From Nocardia sp. NBC_01329 (GTDB lineage: Bacteria; Actinomycetota; Actinomycetes; Mycobacteriales; Mycobacteriaceae): a DNA stretch of 64,000 bases. The stretch covers positions 3,472,001-3,536,000 of the forward strand of contig NZ_CP108381.1 in assembly GCF_035956715.1 (NCBI RefSeq), given 5' to 3'. The translations under genes were made by a program, and so were the position numbers. The notes beneath the pieces were generated by a model that saw nothing but the letters and a program-made list of their open reading frames with translations, was not told the DNA's origin and ran no database searches. Below, piece by piece: positions 8,802 to 17,749 of this stretch (the stretch's first letter is position 1; each line of letters opens with the position of its first letter).

Positions 8802-8936
8802 ATGGAACTACTGATCATCCTCGCGATAGCGATCCTGGTCGCCGCAGTGGTCGGGTACCGGATGTGGAAGGGGCAGCGGCCGGGGGCCCTCGATTCCCCG
8901 GACAACGACGGCAACCCGCACCGCGACGACCAGTAG
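8802..8936 (+). CDS. 44-residue single-helix membrane peptide
   Basis: ATG 8802 to TAG 8936 encodes a hydrophobic N-terminal helix (MELLIILAIAILVAAVVGY) followed by a basic then acidic hydrophilic tail ending HRDDQ. This type I topology suits a small membrane-anchored stress peptide. Evidence for it being real: a well-formed transmembrane helix with flanking Arg/Lys and the promoter immediately upstream. No ribosome site is visible, consistent with leaderless translation. Function unknown. Confidence 0.5.
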   Translation: MELLIILAIAILVAAVVGYRMWKGQRPGALDSPDNDGNPHRDDQ

Positions 8937-9195
8937 CCTGCCCGACTCCGCGTCCCACAGCGGCGCGACGTCGGCGAGCCGCGCCGCGCCGGTGCGGGGT
9001 GCCCACCTCGGAAGCGGTACACCGGGCCTACCGTGTTTCGATTCCGCCCACCCGGGGCACTCTCCCCGCGGGACGCGGTGGGCAGCCGCCGGGTCCGCGC
9101 CTACTCTCGACGGTCGCACGTGCTCCGGGAAAACCGGTCCGGGCGTGGCGAGGTCGCGATAGCCTCGCTGCAGGCCCGGAAGGGGAGGTCGGATC

Positions 9196-9846
9196 CTGGA
9201 TACGTGGTGGAACTTCGTCGTGGGACGGCGGCATCAGCTTTTCGTGGACTCCTATCTGCATGTATCGGCGGTCGTTCAGTCGCTGCTCATCGCGACAACG
9301 GTGGCGGTTCTCGTCGGGGTGGCGGTCTATCGGAGTCCGTTCGGATCAGCGGCCGCGACCGCCGCGGCCGGCACGATTCTGACCGTTCCCTCCTTCGCCC
9401 TGCTCGGTCTGCTCATCCCGCTGATGGGCCTGGGTGTCGCGCCGACAGTGACCGCTCTGGTGCTCTACGCGCTGCTACCGATCCTGCGCAATACGCTCAT
9501 CGGTCTCTCCTCGGTCGATACCGCGGTGGTGGACGCCGCTCGCGGGGTCGGGATGAACCGGTTACGGGTGCTCGCCGCGATCGAACTGCCGCTGGCCTGG
9601 CCGTCGATCCTGACCGGTATGCGGGTGAGTACCCAGTTGATCATGGGCATTCTGGCGCTCGCCGCCTACGCGAAAGGCCCCGGTCTGGGCAATCTGATCT
9701 TCTCCGGTCTGGCCCGGCTCGGTAGCCCCAACGCGGTACCGCAGGCGCTCACCGGCACAGTACTGATCGTCGTGCTGGCCCTGGTTCTCGACGGGATCTT
9801 CGTCCTCGTCGGTCGTTTCACCATCCCGAGGGGAATTCGTGCCTGA
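9196..9846 (+). CDS. ABC transporter permease, glycine betaine/choline (ProW/OpuB) type
   Basis: 216 residues with about five membrane helices and the EAA-like segment DAARGVGMNRLRVLAAIELPLAWPSI. It forms the membrane channel with the second permease downstream. The start appears to be CTG 9196: a GGGGAGG site (9182-9188) lies 7 nt before it and the frame is closed upstream by TAG 9160. The first GTG (9220) would drop the conserved N-terminal TWWNFVVGRRHQL segment and has no ribosome site. The stop overlaps the ATPase gene's GTG by 8 bp. Confidence 0.8.
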   Translation: MDTWWNFVVGRRHQLFVDSYLHVSAVVQSLLIATTVAVLVGVAVYRSPFGSAAATAAAGTILTVPSFALLGLLIPLMGLGVAPTVTALVLYALLPILRNTLIGLSSVDTAVVDAARGVGMNRLRVLAAIELPLAWPSILTGMRVSTQLIMGILALAAYAKGPGLGNLIFSGLARLGSPNAVPQALTGTVLIVVLALVLDGIFVLVGRFTIPRGIRA

Positions 9847-11026
9847 TTCCGAGACCCGTACCGGCGCACCGGCGGTGTCCGGTGTGGAGATCGTGCTCGA
9901 CGCCGTGACCAAACAGTATCCGGGCCAACGTGATCCGGCTGTCGACGCGGTAACGATGACGATTCCGGCGGGTGAGATCGTGGTACTGGTCGGGCCGTCG
10001 GGCTGCGGCAAGACCACCACCATGCGGATGATCAACCGGTTGATCGAACCCACCTCCGGGACGGTCACCATCGACGGCCACGACGCCGCCGGAATCGATG
10101 CCGACCGATTGCGCCGCGGGATCGGATACTCGATCCAGCAGGCCGGTCTGTTCCCGCATATGACCGTGGCGAAGAACATCGCGACAGTCCCCGGGTTGAT
10201 CGGGTGGGAACGTAAACGGATCGCCGCCCGCACCGACGAGATGCTGGAACTGGTCGGCCTGGACCCGGATATCTACCGGCGCCGGTATCCGCGCCAACTC
10301 TCCGGCGGTCAGCAGCAACGGGTGGGAGTCGCACGGGCGCTGGCCGCCGATCCGCCGATCCTGCTGATGGACGAACCGTTCGGCGCGGTGGACCCGATCA
10401 CCCGGGGGCTGCTCCAGGACGAACTGCTGCGGCTACAGGCCGAACTGGGCAAGACGATCGTTTTCGTCACCCACGATTTCAACGAGGCGGTGAAACTCGG
10501 CGACCGGATCGCGGTGCTGGGCGATCACTCCCGGATCCTGCAGTACGACCGGCCGGCCGCGATCCTGGCCGACCCGGCCGACGATACGGTGGCCGGATTC
10601 GCCGGATCCGACGCCTCGCTCAAACAGTTGACATTGACCCGTATCCACGAAGTGGCGCTGGGCGCATGCGCCACCGTCACCGAGGACGCTCCGGTGGAGG
10701 CGGCGCGCGCGGCGCTCGCCGAGCAGCCACGCGCGCTGGTACTCGACACGGCGGGCCGCCCGCTGCGTTGGATCGCGGCCGAGCATCTCGCCCACGCCGG
10801 CTCGATCAGCGAAGCCCTGTCCACACCGGTGGAAACACTGCCCGCGGAAGCGACCCTGCAGGAGGCGCTGGCGGCGCTGCTCGGCGATGGGAACGCGACC
10901 GCGGTGGTCACCGGGCCGCGCGGCGAGTACGCGGGACTGGTCACCATCGACACCCTCGTCGGTCATCTGGCCGCGCTGCGTTCCGCTGACGGCGCGGGTG
11001 CACCGGCCGCGGATGTGCCGGCATGA
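9839..11026 (+). CDS. ABC transporter ATP-binding protein with CBS domains (OpuBA/ProV type)
   Basis: 395 residues. The ATPase domain (about 15-255) has Walker A GPSGCGKTT, the Q-loop SIQQAGLFPHM, signature LSGGQQQR, Walker B ILLMDEP and the H-loop VFVTHD. The C-terminal part (about 270-385) resembles a CBS pair, which in this family senses ionic strength. GTG 9839 lies inside the end of the preceding gene. It drives uptake of a quaternary ammonium osmoprotectant such as glycine betaine, choline or carnitine. Confidence 0.9.
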   Translation: MPDSETRTGAPAVSGVEIVLDAVTKQYPGQRDPAVDAVTMTIPAGEIVVLVGPSGCGKTTTMRMINRLIEPTSGTVTIDGHDAAGIDADRLRRGIGYSIQQAGLFPHMTVAKNIATVPGLIGWERKRIAARTDEMLELVGLDPDIYRRRYPRQLSGGQQQRVGVARALAADPPILLMDEPFGAVDPITRGLLQDELLRLQAELGKTIVFVTHDFNEAVKLGDRIAVLGDHSRILQYDRPAAILADPADDTVAGFAGSDASLKQLTLTRIHEVALGACATVTEDAPVEAARAALAEQPRALVLDTAGRPLRWIAAEHLAHAGSISEALSTPVETLPAEATLQEALAALLGDGNATAVVTGPRGEYAGLVTIDTLVGHLAALRSADGAGAPAADVPA

Positions 11027-11802
11027 CCGCCACTGTGACGGCGGGAGTGCCCGGAAAGCGAACCGCGCAGTGGCGGGCCGAACGGCTGCGGCTGCTGATC
11101 CAGCCGGTGCTCGTCGTGTTGCTCACCGCGGGAGTCCTGCTCTGGGCGTTCCGGCGTGACCTGACGATCACCCAGCAGGCCAGTCTCAACGCGGGCAATA
11201 TCGCCACCGTCACTCGGCAGCACGTGCTGATCACCGCGACGGTGGTATCGCTCGTGGTGGTCGTCGCGGTACCGCTGGGCACGTTGCTCACCAGGCCCGG
11301 GTATCGCCGGCTCGCCCCGTTCTTCGTCGGTATCGCCAATATCGGTGCCGCCGCACCGGCGATCGGGCTGATCGTGCTCTTCTACCTCGTCACGCGGACC
11401 ACGGGGTTCTGGATCGGGGTCGCGCCGATAGCGTTCTATTCGCTGCTCCCGGTGCTGCGCAACACCATCCTCGGTTTCCAGGAGGTGGATCCGTTGCTCG
11501 TGGACGCCGGGCGCGGACAGGGAATGTCGGCGGCGACGGTGCTGCGCCGGATCGAATTCCCTCTCGCGGTCCCCTACATCCTGGCCGGATTGCGCACCTC
11601 GCTGGTACTGGCCGTGGGCACCGCGACACTGTCGTTCCTGGTCAGCGCGGGCGGTCTGGGGATCCTCATCGATACCGGCTACAAGCTGCGTGACAATGTC
11701 ACGCTGGTGGTGGGCGCGGTCCTGGCGGTCGCGCTGGCGCTGCTGGTCGACTGGCTGGGCGCGGTGGCCGAACAGTTCCTCGGCCCACGGGGGCTGAAAT
11801 GA
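11023..11802 (+). CDS. Second ABC permease, glycine betaine/choline type
   Basis: 259 residues with six predicted helices and the EAA-like loop LVDAGRGQGMSAATVLRRIEF. It overlaps both neighbours by 4 bp (ATGA), so the four transporter genes are one translation unit. It pairs with the first permease as a heterodimer, as in OpuBB/OpuBD. Confidence 0.88.
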   Translation: MTATVTAGVPGKRTAQWRAERLRLLIQPVLVVLLTAGVLLWAFRRDLTITQQASLNAGNIATVTRQHVLITATVVSLVVVVAVPLGTLLTRPGYRRLAPFFVGIANIGAAAPAIGLIVLFYLVTRTTGFWIGVAPIAFYSLLPVLRNTILGFQEVDPLLVDAGRGQGMSAATVLRRIEFPLAVPYILAGLRTSLVLAVGTATLSFLVSAGGLGILIDTGYKLRDNVTLVVGAVLAVALALLVDWLGAVAEQFLGPRGLK

Positions 11803-12776
11803 GAGCCACTCGATCACCGCGACTTCTGCTCCTGGTGGCCGTACTGCTACTGGCCGGATGCGGTCTGCAAGCCGGTAGCGCGGTGCCGCTGCAGGTGGGC
11901 CCGGGCAGCATCCGCCCGGCACCAGAACTCGCGGGCGTATCGATCACCGTGGGGTCCAAGGATTTCACCGAACAGAACATCCTCGGCTACATCATCGAAT
12001 TCGCGATGGTCGCCGCCGGGGCCGAGGTCCGGGATCTGACCGATATCCAGGGCTCCAACAGTCTGCGCGACGCCCAGGTGAACGGCCAGATCGATATCGC
12101 CTACGACTACACCGGTACCGGCTGGGTCAACTATCTCGGCAACGAGAAACCCGTCCCGGACGAACAGGGACAGTTCGAGGCCGTGCGCGACGCCGATCTG
12201 GCCGCGCACGCGATGCTGTGGACGGCGATGGCGCCGATGAACAACACCTACGCCCTGGCGACCGCGCGGCGCACCGCCGAACGCACCGGCACCTGGACTC
12301 TGTCGGACTACGCGGATCTCGTCGCCACCGACCCCGCCGCGGCGAGCACCTGTGTCGGCACCGAGTTCAATGTGCGTCAGGACGGGTTCCCCGGCGTGAC
12401 CCGCGCCTACGGTATCGACGGCGGCCGGGTGCCCAAACGCATTGTCCAGGACGCGGTGGTCTACCAGGCGACCGCCGACGCCACCCAGTGCGGATTCGGC
12501 TCGGTCGCGGCCACCGACGGCCGCATCCCGGGCCTGGACCTGGTCCTGCTGCGTGACGACCGATCCTTCTTCCCCAAGTACAATGCCGCTCTGGTGATGC
12601 GCGCGGACTTCGCCCGGGCGCATCCGCGGGTCGCCGAGGTCATGGCGCCCATCTCGCGGCTGCTGACCAACGAGTCGATCACCGAACTGAACCGGCAGGT
12701 CGATGTCGAGGGCCGCGAGCCCGCGGAGGTGGCTCGCGACTGGATGATCGAACAAGGGTTCGTCACCGAGGAGTAA
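11799..12776 (+). CDS. Substrate-binding lipoprotein, glycine betaine/choline type (OpuBC-like)
   Basis: 325 residues. The signal peptide ends at the lipobox LLLAGC, so it is anchored outside the membrane. The mature domain begins ITVGSKDFTEQNILG, the OpuAC-family signature, and contains the IDIAYDYTGTGWVNYLG ligand-binding segment. It delivers the osmolyte to the two permeases. ATG 11799 overlaps the preceding stop. Confidence 0.9.
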   Translation: MRATRSPRLLLLVAVLLLAGCGLQAGSAVPLQVGPGSIRPAPELAGVSITVGSKDFTEQNILGYIIEFAMVAAGAEVRDLTDIQGSNSLRDAQVNGQIDIAYDYTGTGWVNYLGNEKPVPDEQGQFEAVRDADLAAHAMLWTAMAPMNNTYALATARRTAERTGTWTLSDYADLVATDPAAASTCVGTEFNVRQDGFPGVTRAYGIDGGRVPKRIVQDAVVYQATADATQCGFGSVAATDGRIPGLDLVLLRDDRSFFPKYNAALVMRADFARAHPRVAEVMAPISRLLTNESITELNRQVDVEGREPAEVARDWMIEQGFVTEE

Positions 12777-12799
12777 ACGGCCGGACAAGGAGTTGACGG

Positions 12800-14533
12800 A
12801 TGGTAGCCCCGGACGGCCCGAAGCTTCCCTCACCCGCTCCGGCCCGATCGGTGCTCTTCGGGCTCCCGCCGGCCGGTCGGCGGCTGCCCGGTGCGGCGCG
12901 GGCGGCCCTGGCTTTCGGTGCTCCCGCACTGATCGCGGTCGCCCTCGGGCACGAACAGCAGGGTCTGATGGCGGCGACCGGCGCGCTGGCGGTGATCTTC
13001 GGGGAAGGTCAGGTCTACCGCCGACGGTGGCGGATTGTCGGCGCGGCCGCGCTGTCCCTCACGATTTCGGGCTTCGCCGGTGGCCTGACCGGCGAACTGA
13101 TCCACCAGCGGATCGCCGCGGGCGGCTCGCACTGGTGGCAGTTACTGCTCGTCCTGCTGATGTCGGCGGTAGCGGTGACCGGCACTTTCGTGAACTCGGC
13201 ACTGCGTCTGGGTCCCCCGGGCGGTTTCTTCTTCGTATTGGCCGCCGGTGTCGGCGCGCTGATCGTGGGGCACGGGGTCCCGCCTGGTCAGGCCGCGCTG
13301 TGGACGGCCATCGGTGGGGTCAGCGCTTTGCTGGTCGGGATGTCGGCGGCGCTGACCAGGACGCACAGCCCGGAAGAGCGGGCGGTGGTGGCCGCGGTCG
13401 CGGCGGTAGGCGACTATGCCGCACTCGATCCCGTGGCCGGTGATCGGGTGGACGCGCGGTACGCGACCGCGATGAAGATGCAGGCGGCCTGGGCGCTGCT
13501 CGACGATGCCCGGCGCACCGGCGACGACCCGCTCGCCGCTACGCTGGCCGACGCCCAGCGCACCTTCGCCGGAGCACTCCACCGCAACGGGTCCGGCAAC
13601 GACGAATCGGATCTGCTGTTCGATACCGGCCGTCCGGCACCGACCCCTCGGCCGTCGTTGCGCTACCGGATACTGCGGTCACTGTCCCCGGACAGTCATG
13701 CGGTGGTGTCGGCGAACCGGATCGGAATCGCCGCGGTGCTCGCCGGTTGTTCGACGGTCGCACTGGATCTCGGCCGACCGGACTGGGCGGTGCTCACCGT
13801 CACCGTGCTGCTGCACCAGGGCCCGGACCGGGTGCGCGGCACCTATCGCGGCGTGCACCGGATCGGCGGTACCGCGCTGGGGCTGGTGCTGTTCGCCGCG
13901 CTCTATACCCTGGAGCCGCGGGGCTGGGCGCTGATACTGATCCTGATGACCTTGCAGTTCGCGATCGAAATGTTCGTGGCCCGCAACTACGGGCTCGCGG
14001 TCGTGTTCATCACTCCGCTCGCCCTGCTGATGGGCGGCGGCGGCAAATACGGCGATATTTTCCCGGTGCTGCGCGACCGCCTGCTCGAGAGCCTGATCGG
14101 AGTGGCGATCGGGTTGACCGCCCTGTGGGCGATCGACCGGCGTGCTCACCGGCGGGTCCTGCTGCGCAACGATCAGCGGGTGCTGGAAGTCCTCGATCGG
14201 CTCCTGCCCCGGATAGCACCGAGCCGGGCCGAACGGGACATCGCCCCCAGCCCTCGGCACCCCGCATCACCGCATGCCCACACAGTGGCACCCGGGACAG
14301 CGGTCCTGCGGCGGGAGCTGGAATTCGAACTGATGGGTTCCACCCTCGGCGCGATCGACGCCGCCCACAACGAACCCGAATGGGCGCGTGCGCACTGGAC
14401 TCGGCATCAGCGCATCCGTCGACTGGGCCACGAAGTGCTCGCTGCGACCCGGCAGGCCCCGGGGAACGGGAATATCCCCGGTGATACCGCACAGCTGGGT
14501 CGCTGGTCGAGCAGCCTCGCCGAACTGGCATAG
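12800..14533 (+). CDS. FUSC-family inner membrane protein (aromatic acid exporter-like)
   Basis: 577 residues with two membrane halves (about 30-190 and 295-430), each with several helices, separated by a hydrophilic helical region. The second half carries the FUSC-like pattern RVRGTYRGVHRIGGTALGL. These proteins relate to fusaric acid resistance and YccS and are usually effluxers; substrate unknown. AAGGAG (12787-12792) precedes ATG 12800 by 7 nt, and the gap to the transporter operon is only 23 bp, so co-transcription is likely. Confidence 0.8.
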   Translation: MVAPDGPKLPSPAPARSVLFGLPPAGRRLPGAARAALAFGAPALIAVALGHEQQGLMAATGALAVIFGEGQVYRRRWRIVGAAALSLTISGFAGGLTGELIHQRIAAGGSHWWQLLLVLLMSAVAVTGTFVNSALRLGPPGGFFFVLAAGVGALIVGHGVPPGQAALWTAIGGVSALLVGMSAALTRTHSPEERAVVAAVAAVGDYAALDPVAGDRVDARYATAMKMQAAWALLDDARRTGDDPLAATLADAQRTFAGALHRNGSGNDESDLLFDTGRPAPTPRPSLRYRILRSLSPDSHAVVSANRIGIAAVLAGCSTVALDLGRPDWAVLTVTVLLHQGPDRVRGTYRGVHRIGGTALGLVLFAALYTLEPRGWALILILMTLQFAIEMFVARNYGLAVVFITPLALLMGGGGKYGDIFPVLRDRLLESLIGVAIGLTALWAIDRRAHRRVLLRNDQRVLEVLDRLLPRIAPSRAERDIAPSPRHPASPHAHTVAPGTAVLRRELEFELMGSTLGAIDAAHNEPEWARAHWTRHQRIRRLGHEVLAATRQAPGNGNIPGDTAQLGRWSSSLAELA

Positions 14534-14562
14534 CCCGCCGGTCGGGCACAACCGAGCGGATA

Positions 14563-14730
14563 TCACGGCACGATGGGCCGGCGCAGGATCGCATCGATCT
14601 CGTCCCGGTCACCCGACACGGCAACGTCCGCCTCTTCCGCACTCGCCCGCCCCCACCGCAGCAGTGCCGGCCCTTCGGCGGTCCCCGAATACCGCACCGG
14701 CTGTGGGCGCCGGGCCGTCGAGCACCCACT
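14563..14730 (-). pseudogene. Possible C-terminal remnant of a gene
   Basis: On the minus strand an open frame ending at TGA 14563-14565 reads RYSGTAEGPALLRWGRAS then about 25 more residues, with protein-like composition (AEEADVAVSGDRDEIDAIL). It has no start and merges into the tail of the acyl-CoA ligase gene. It looks like the C-terminus of a protein truncated when the ligase cluster was inserted. The family is not identified; a mycothiol-dependent isomerase-type C-terminus is a guess. Otherwise 14534-14729 holds nothing recognisable. Confidence 0.3.
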
Positions 14731-16244
14731 CAGGCCGGTGAACGAAGCTTATGTTTGGCGACCTTGCCGGACCCTGTTCGGGGGAGGTCGTCGACGAAGG
14801 TCACGAAGCGCGGCAGCTTGTACTTCGCCAAGCGCGATTCCAGATAGGCGCGGAGATCGCCTGTGAAAGGTTCGGCTTGTCCGTTGAGGATGACGAAGGC
14901 ATGGCCGACCTCACCCCAGGTCTCGTCCGCGACGCCGATCACCGCGCATTCCGACACAGCAGGATGCTGTTCGAGAATCGACTCGACCTCGGCCGGATAG
15001 ACATTCTCGCCGCCGGAGATGTACATGTCCTTCATCCGATCGATGATGTAGATGTAGCGCTCCTCGTCGTAGGCCGCGACGTCGCCGCTGCGGAACCAGC
15101 CGTCATCGGTGAACGCTGCGGCTGTCGCGTCGGGCGCCTCCCAGTAGCCGGGCATGACGTTCGGCCCCTGAATGAGGATCTCCCCCGGTTCCCCCACCTC
15201 GACATTCCGTAGCTCATCGCGGGCGATCCGCACGTCGGTGAAGAAATGGGGGACCCCGGCAGTACCGATCTTCTGTGTGCTGGCCACACTGCCGACGATC
15301 ATGGTGCCGGGTGCTGCCTCGGTCATTCCGAAGCCCTGCAGAAAGGTCAGATCGCGCTGCTGGAACGTTTCGATCAGGCCACGCGGCACAGGAGCTCCAC
15401 CGGTCACGAGCAAGCGGACCGACGAGAGATCCGCTGTGGTCCAGCGAGGCGTATCAGCGAGGCCCGCGAACATGCTCGGCACGCCGAACATGAAAGTCAC
15501 CCGATGCCGCTCGATCAGGTCGTAGCAGGCATCGGTGTCCCAGCGGTCCATCAGAACCGCGGTGCCACCTTTGAGAATGGTCGGCAGCATCGTCATGTTC
15601 AACGCGGCGACATGGAACAGCGGTGCGCTCACCAGCGTGATCTCGGTGCTGGCGACGTCGATGTCGACGACGACATTCATACAGTTCCAGGTGATATTTC
15701 CGTGCGTGAGTGTGGCGCCCTTCGGCTTCCCGGTGGTGCCGGACGTATACAGGATGAGGGCAGGGTCACGCAGGTCCACCGCCTCGTCGAGTTCGGTCGA
15801 GTCGGCACCCTGTAGCAGGGTCTCGTAGTCGTGGGTATCGGCCGGGGATGCAGCGTTCTCGCTGATGAGGATTCGAACCGTACCGCCCAGGAGTTGTTGT
15901 GCGGTCGCTGTATTCGCAGGCGCGGCGATCAACACCTGTGCGGTGCAATCGTCGAGCTGGTAGCGAAGCTCGGCGGTGGTCAGTCGAGTGTTGAGCGGGA
16001 CGAAGATCGCCCCGAGTGCCTGGACGGCGAACATCGACTCGACGAATGAGGGCAGGTTCGGGCCGAGATACGCGACCCGACTGCCTTTCTCGACCCCGAG
16101 CCCCCGCAGTGCGTTTCCCAGCCGGTTGACGCGCTCGTGCAATTCGGCGTATGTGCGGCGCTGATCGCCGAAGATCAGCGCGGTCTGTCCGGATGAGCCG
16201 CGGCTCCGACGGGCCGGCCAGGAGCCGACACCTTGATTCCTCAT
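14730..16244 (-). CDS. Acyl-CoA synthetase (FadD-type, AMP-forming)
   Basis: 504 residues, normal for the family. It activates a carboxylic acid to its CoA thioester through an acyl-adenylate. The P-loop LILYTSGTTGKPKGATLTHGN, the motif GFGMTEAAPGTM, the hinge region YIIDRMKDMYISGGENVYP and the C-terminal catalytic Lys in PRTGSGKVAKHKL are all intact. The ATG at 16244 has an AGGAGG-type site upstream. Together with the divergent SDR, hydratase and dehydrogenase genes it would start CoA-dependent catabolism of an organic acid. It lies just downstream of the MarR gene on the same strand. Confidence 0.9.
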   Translation of the reverse strand: MRNQGVGSWPARRSRGSSGQTALIFGDQRRTYAELHERVNRLGNALRGLGVEKGSRVAYLGPNLPSFVESMFAVQALGAIFVPLNTRLTTAELRYQLDDCTAQVLIAAPANTATAQQLLGGTVRILISENAASPADTHDYETLLQGADSTELDEAVDLRDPALILYTSGTTGKPKGATLTHGNITWNCMNVVVDIDVASTEITLVSAPLFHVAALNMTMLPTILKGGTAVLMDRWDTDACYDLIERHRVTFMFGVPSMFAGLADTPRWTTADLSSVRLLVTGGAPVPRGLIETFQQRDLTFLQGFGMTEAAPGTMIVGSVASTQKIGTAGVPHFFTDVRIARDELRNVEVGEPGEILIQGPNVMPGYWEAPDATAAAFTDDGWFRSGDVAAYDEERYIYIIDRMKDMYISGGENVYPAEVESILEQHPAVSECAVIGVADETWGEVGHAFVILNGQAEPFTGDLRAYLESRLAKYKLPRFVTFVDDLPRTGSGKVAKHKLRSPA

Positions 16245-16268
16245 TGTTCGAGTTCCTCCTGTAGGGCC

Positions 16269-16712
16269 CTATGTGGGGCGTTCGGTCATTGCCTTGCGGA
16301 GCAGGGTCAGCAGTGTTTGCTGCTCGCTCGGTGCGAGCATGCGCAGGGCCTCTTCCCGCGCGGCCGTGATCGCCGCCTGCGCTCGCTGCTGGGTCATCCT
16401 TCCCTGCTGCGTCGCGGTGACCTGGCGAAGTCGCCGGTCGGCCGCATCGACGGTGCGTTCCGCGAGACCGGCTGCTTCTAGCTCGTCGACCAGCGCGACG
16501 ACCTGGCTCGAGTCGAGCCCGAGTTGTTCTGCGAGTCGGCGTTGGGGGATGCCCTCATTGGCGCAGAGGAGGGCGAGCATGGCGAACTGGCGGACTCTGA
16601 GCTCATGGGGGACGAGGTGTTCGTTCGTTTTGCGTACGACGATTCCACTCAACCTGGCGAGCAGGAAACCCGCGTCCTCGGCAAGCGCTTCGAAGTCTGT
16701 CAGCTGGCCCAT
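16269..16712 (-). CDS. MarR-family transcriptional regulator
   Basis: 147 residues. The winged-helix core is visible: RQFAMLALL, recognition region RRLAEQLGLDSSQVVALVDELE, wing DAADRRLRQVTAT. The start is ATG 16712, six codons inside the longest frame, because GGAGGTG (16718-16724 on the plus strand as CACCTCC) sits 5 nt before it. MarR proteins of such CoA-ligase clusters usually repress until bound by the acid or its CoA ester (family knowledge). Candidate operators lie in the adjacent A+T-rich intergenic region. Confidence 0.88.
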   Translation of the reverse strand: MGQLTDFEALAEDAGFLLARLSGIVVRKTNEHLVPHELRVRQFAMLALLCANEGIPQRRLAEQLGLDSSQVVALVDELEAAGLAERTVDAADRRLRQVTATQQGRMTQQRAQAAITAAREEALRMLAPSEQQTLLTLLRKAMTERPT

Positions 16713-16745
16713 CCGTGCACCTCCATACATTCATAAATGATTGAA

Positions 16746-16764
16746 ACTGTCATCTATTGACAGT
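16746..16764. promoter_or_regulatory. MarR-type operator ACTGTCA-TCTAT-TGACAGT
   Basis: A perfect inverted repeat with 7-bp arms and a 5-bp centre, between the divergent marR-fadD and SDR operons. A second weaker repeat ATCTA-N8-TAGAT is at 16768-16785. In 16741-16800 only 19 of 60 bases are G or C, in sharp contrast with the coding sequence around it, which fits a promoter region. Confidence 0.6.
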
Positions 16765-16839
16765 CACATCTACTATCAGTTAGATAAACAACTATTGAGA
16801 TGTTCAACGAATCTACCTAGATGTATCAGGGAAGGCAAG

Positions 16840-17745
16840 ATGGATCTGCAGGGCAAAGTGGCGGTCGTCACGGGCAGCGGGCAGGGTTTGGGGCGCGCGT
16901 ACGCCCTGGGACTCGCACACGCGGGGGCGCGAGTCGTCGTCAACGACATCGATGCGGAAAACGCTCGAAAGTTGGTCGCCGACATTCGCCGCGACGGTGG
17001 AGAGGCGGTCGCCGAGGTCGGGGCGGTGGGCGCTACCGAGGTCGCCGAGCGGATCGTCCGACGCGCCGTCGAGGCCTATGGACACCTCGATGTATTCGTC
17101 GCGAACGCGGGCATACTGCGGGACTCCGTCGTCTGGAAGATGACCGATGACGATTTCGACAAGGTGATCGAAGTCCATCTACGCGGCACATTCACCTGTG
17201 TACGCGCGGCATCGAATGTCATGCGCGAGCAAGGTGCGGGCGGTCGCATCATCTGCGTCGGATCACCGACCGGTCAGCAGGGGCTCTTCGGTCAGTCGAA
17301 CTATGCCGCCGCCAAGGCAGGCATCGTCGGGATGGTGCGCACGTGGGCCATGGAACTCCAGAAGGCCGGGGTGACGGTCAATGCCATAGTCCCGGTAGCC
17401 GCCACGGGAATGACGGAGACCGTTCCGTTTCTCGCTCCCTATGCCGCGGCGCTGCAGGCCGGAGAAGCGCTACCGGCGAAGGTTCGTCGCGGCCTCGGCT
17501 TCGGGTCGCCCGAGGATGTCGCCGGCCTCGTGACCTTTCTGGCGTCCGACGCAGCGTCCTACATCACCGGTCAGGCAATCGGAATCGGCGGAGACCGGGT
17601 GACGGTCTGGTCGCATCCCACGGAGGTCGTGACTGCGGTGACAGATGAAGGGTGGTCCGCCGATGATCTCCACGACGTCTGGGACGACCTGCTCCGGCAT
17701 CACCTCCAGTCCGTGGGAGACCCGAAACTCCAGCGGAAGGCCTGA
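16840..17745 (+). CDS. Short-chain dehydrogenase/reductase (3-hydroxyacyl-CoA dehydrogenase-like)
   Basis: 301 residues. The NAD(P)-binding TGSGQGLGRAYA motif, NAG in VANAG, and the catalytic Ser (CVGSPTG) and Tyr-x-x-x-Lys (YAAAK) are present. The C-terminal extension of about 50 residues beyond the FabG core resembles SDRs used in beta-oxidation-like or steroid side-chain routes. ATG 16840 follows AGGGAAGG. It is first in an operon with amidohydrolase, MaoC hydratase and acyl-CoA dehydrogenase. The likely step is oxidation of a 3-hydroxyacyl-CoA; exact substrate unknown. Confidence 0.85.
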   Translation: MDLQGKVAVVTGSGQGLGRAYALGLAHAGARVVVNDIDAENARKLVADIRRDGGEAVAEVGAVGATEVAERIVRRAVEAYGHLDVFVANAGILRDSVVWKMTDDDFDKVIEVHLRGTFTCVRAASNVMREQGAGGRIICVGSPTGQQGLFGQSNYAAAKAGIVGMVRTWAMELQKAGVTVNAIVPVAATGMTETVPFLAPYAAALQAGEALPAKVRRGLGFGSPEDVAGLVTFLASDAASYITGQAIGIGGDRVTVWSHPTEVVTAVTDEGWSADDLHDVWDDLLRHHLQSVGDPKLQRKA

Positions 17746-17749
17746 GCAC

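Noticed and set aside
9839..11026. MetN-type or generic ABC ATPase instead of osmolyte type
   Set aside because: Flanking two OpuB-type permeases and an OpuAC-type lipoprotein, plus the C-terminal CBS-like region, favour the betaine/choline family.
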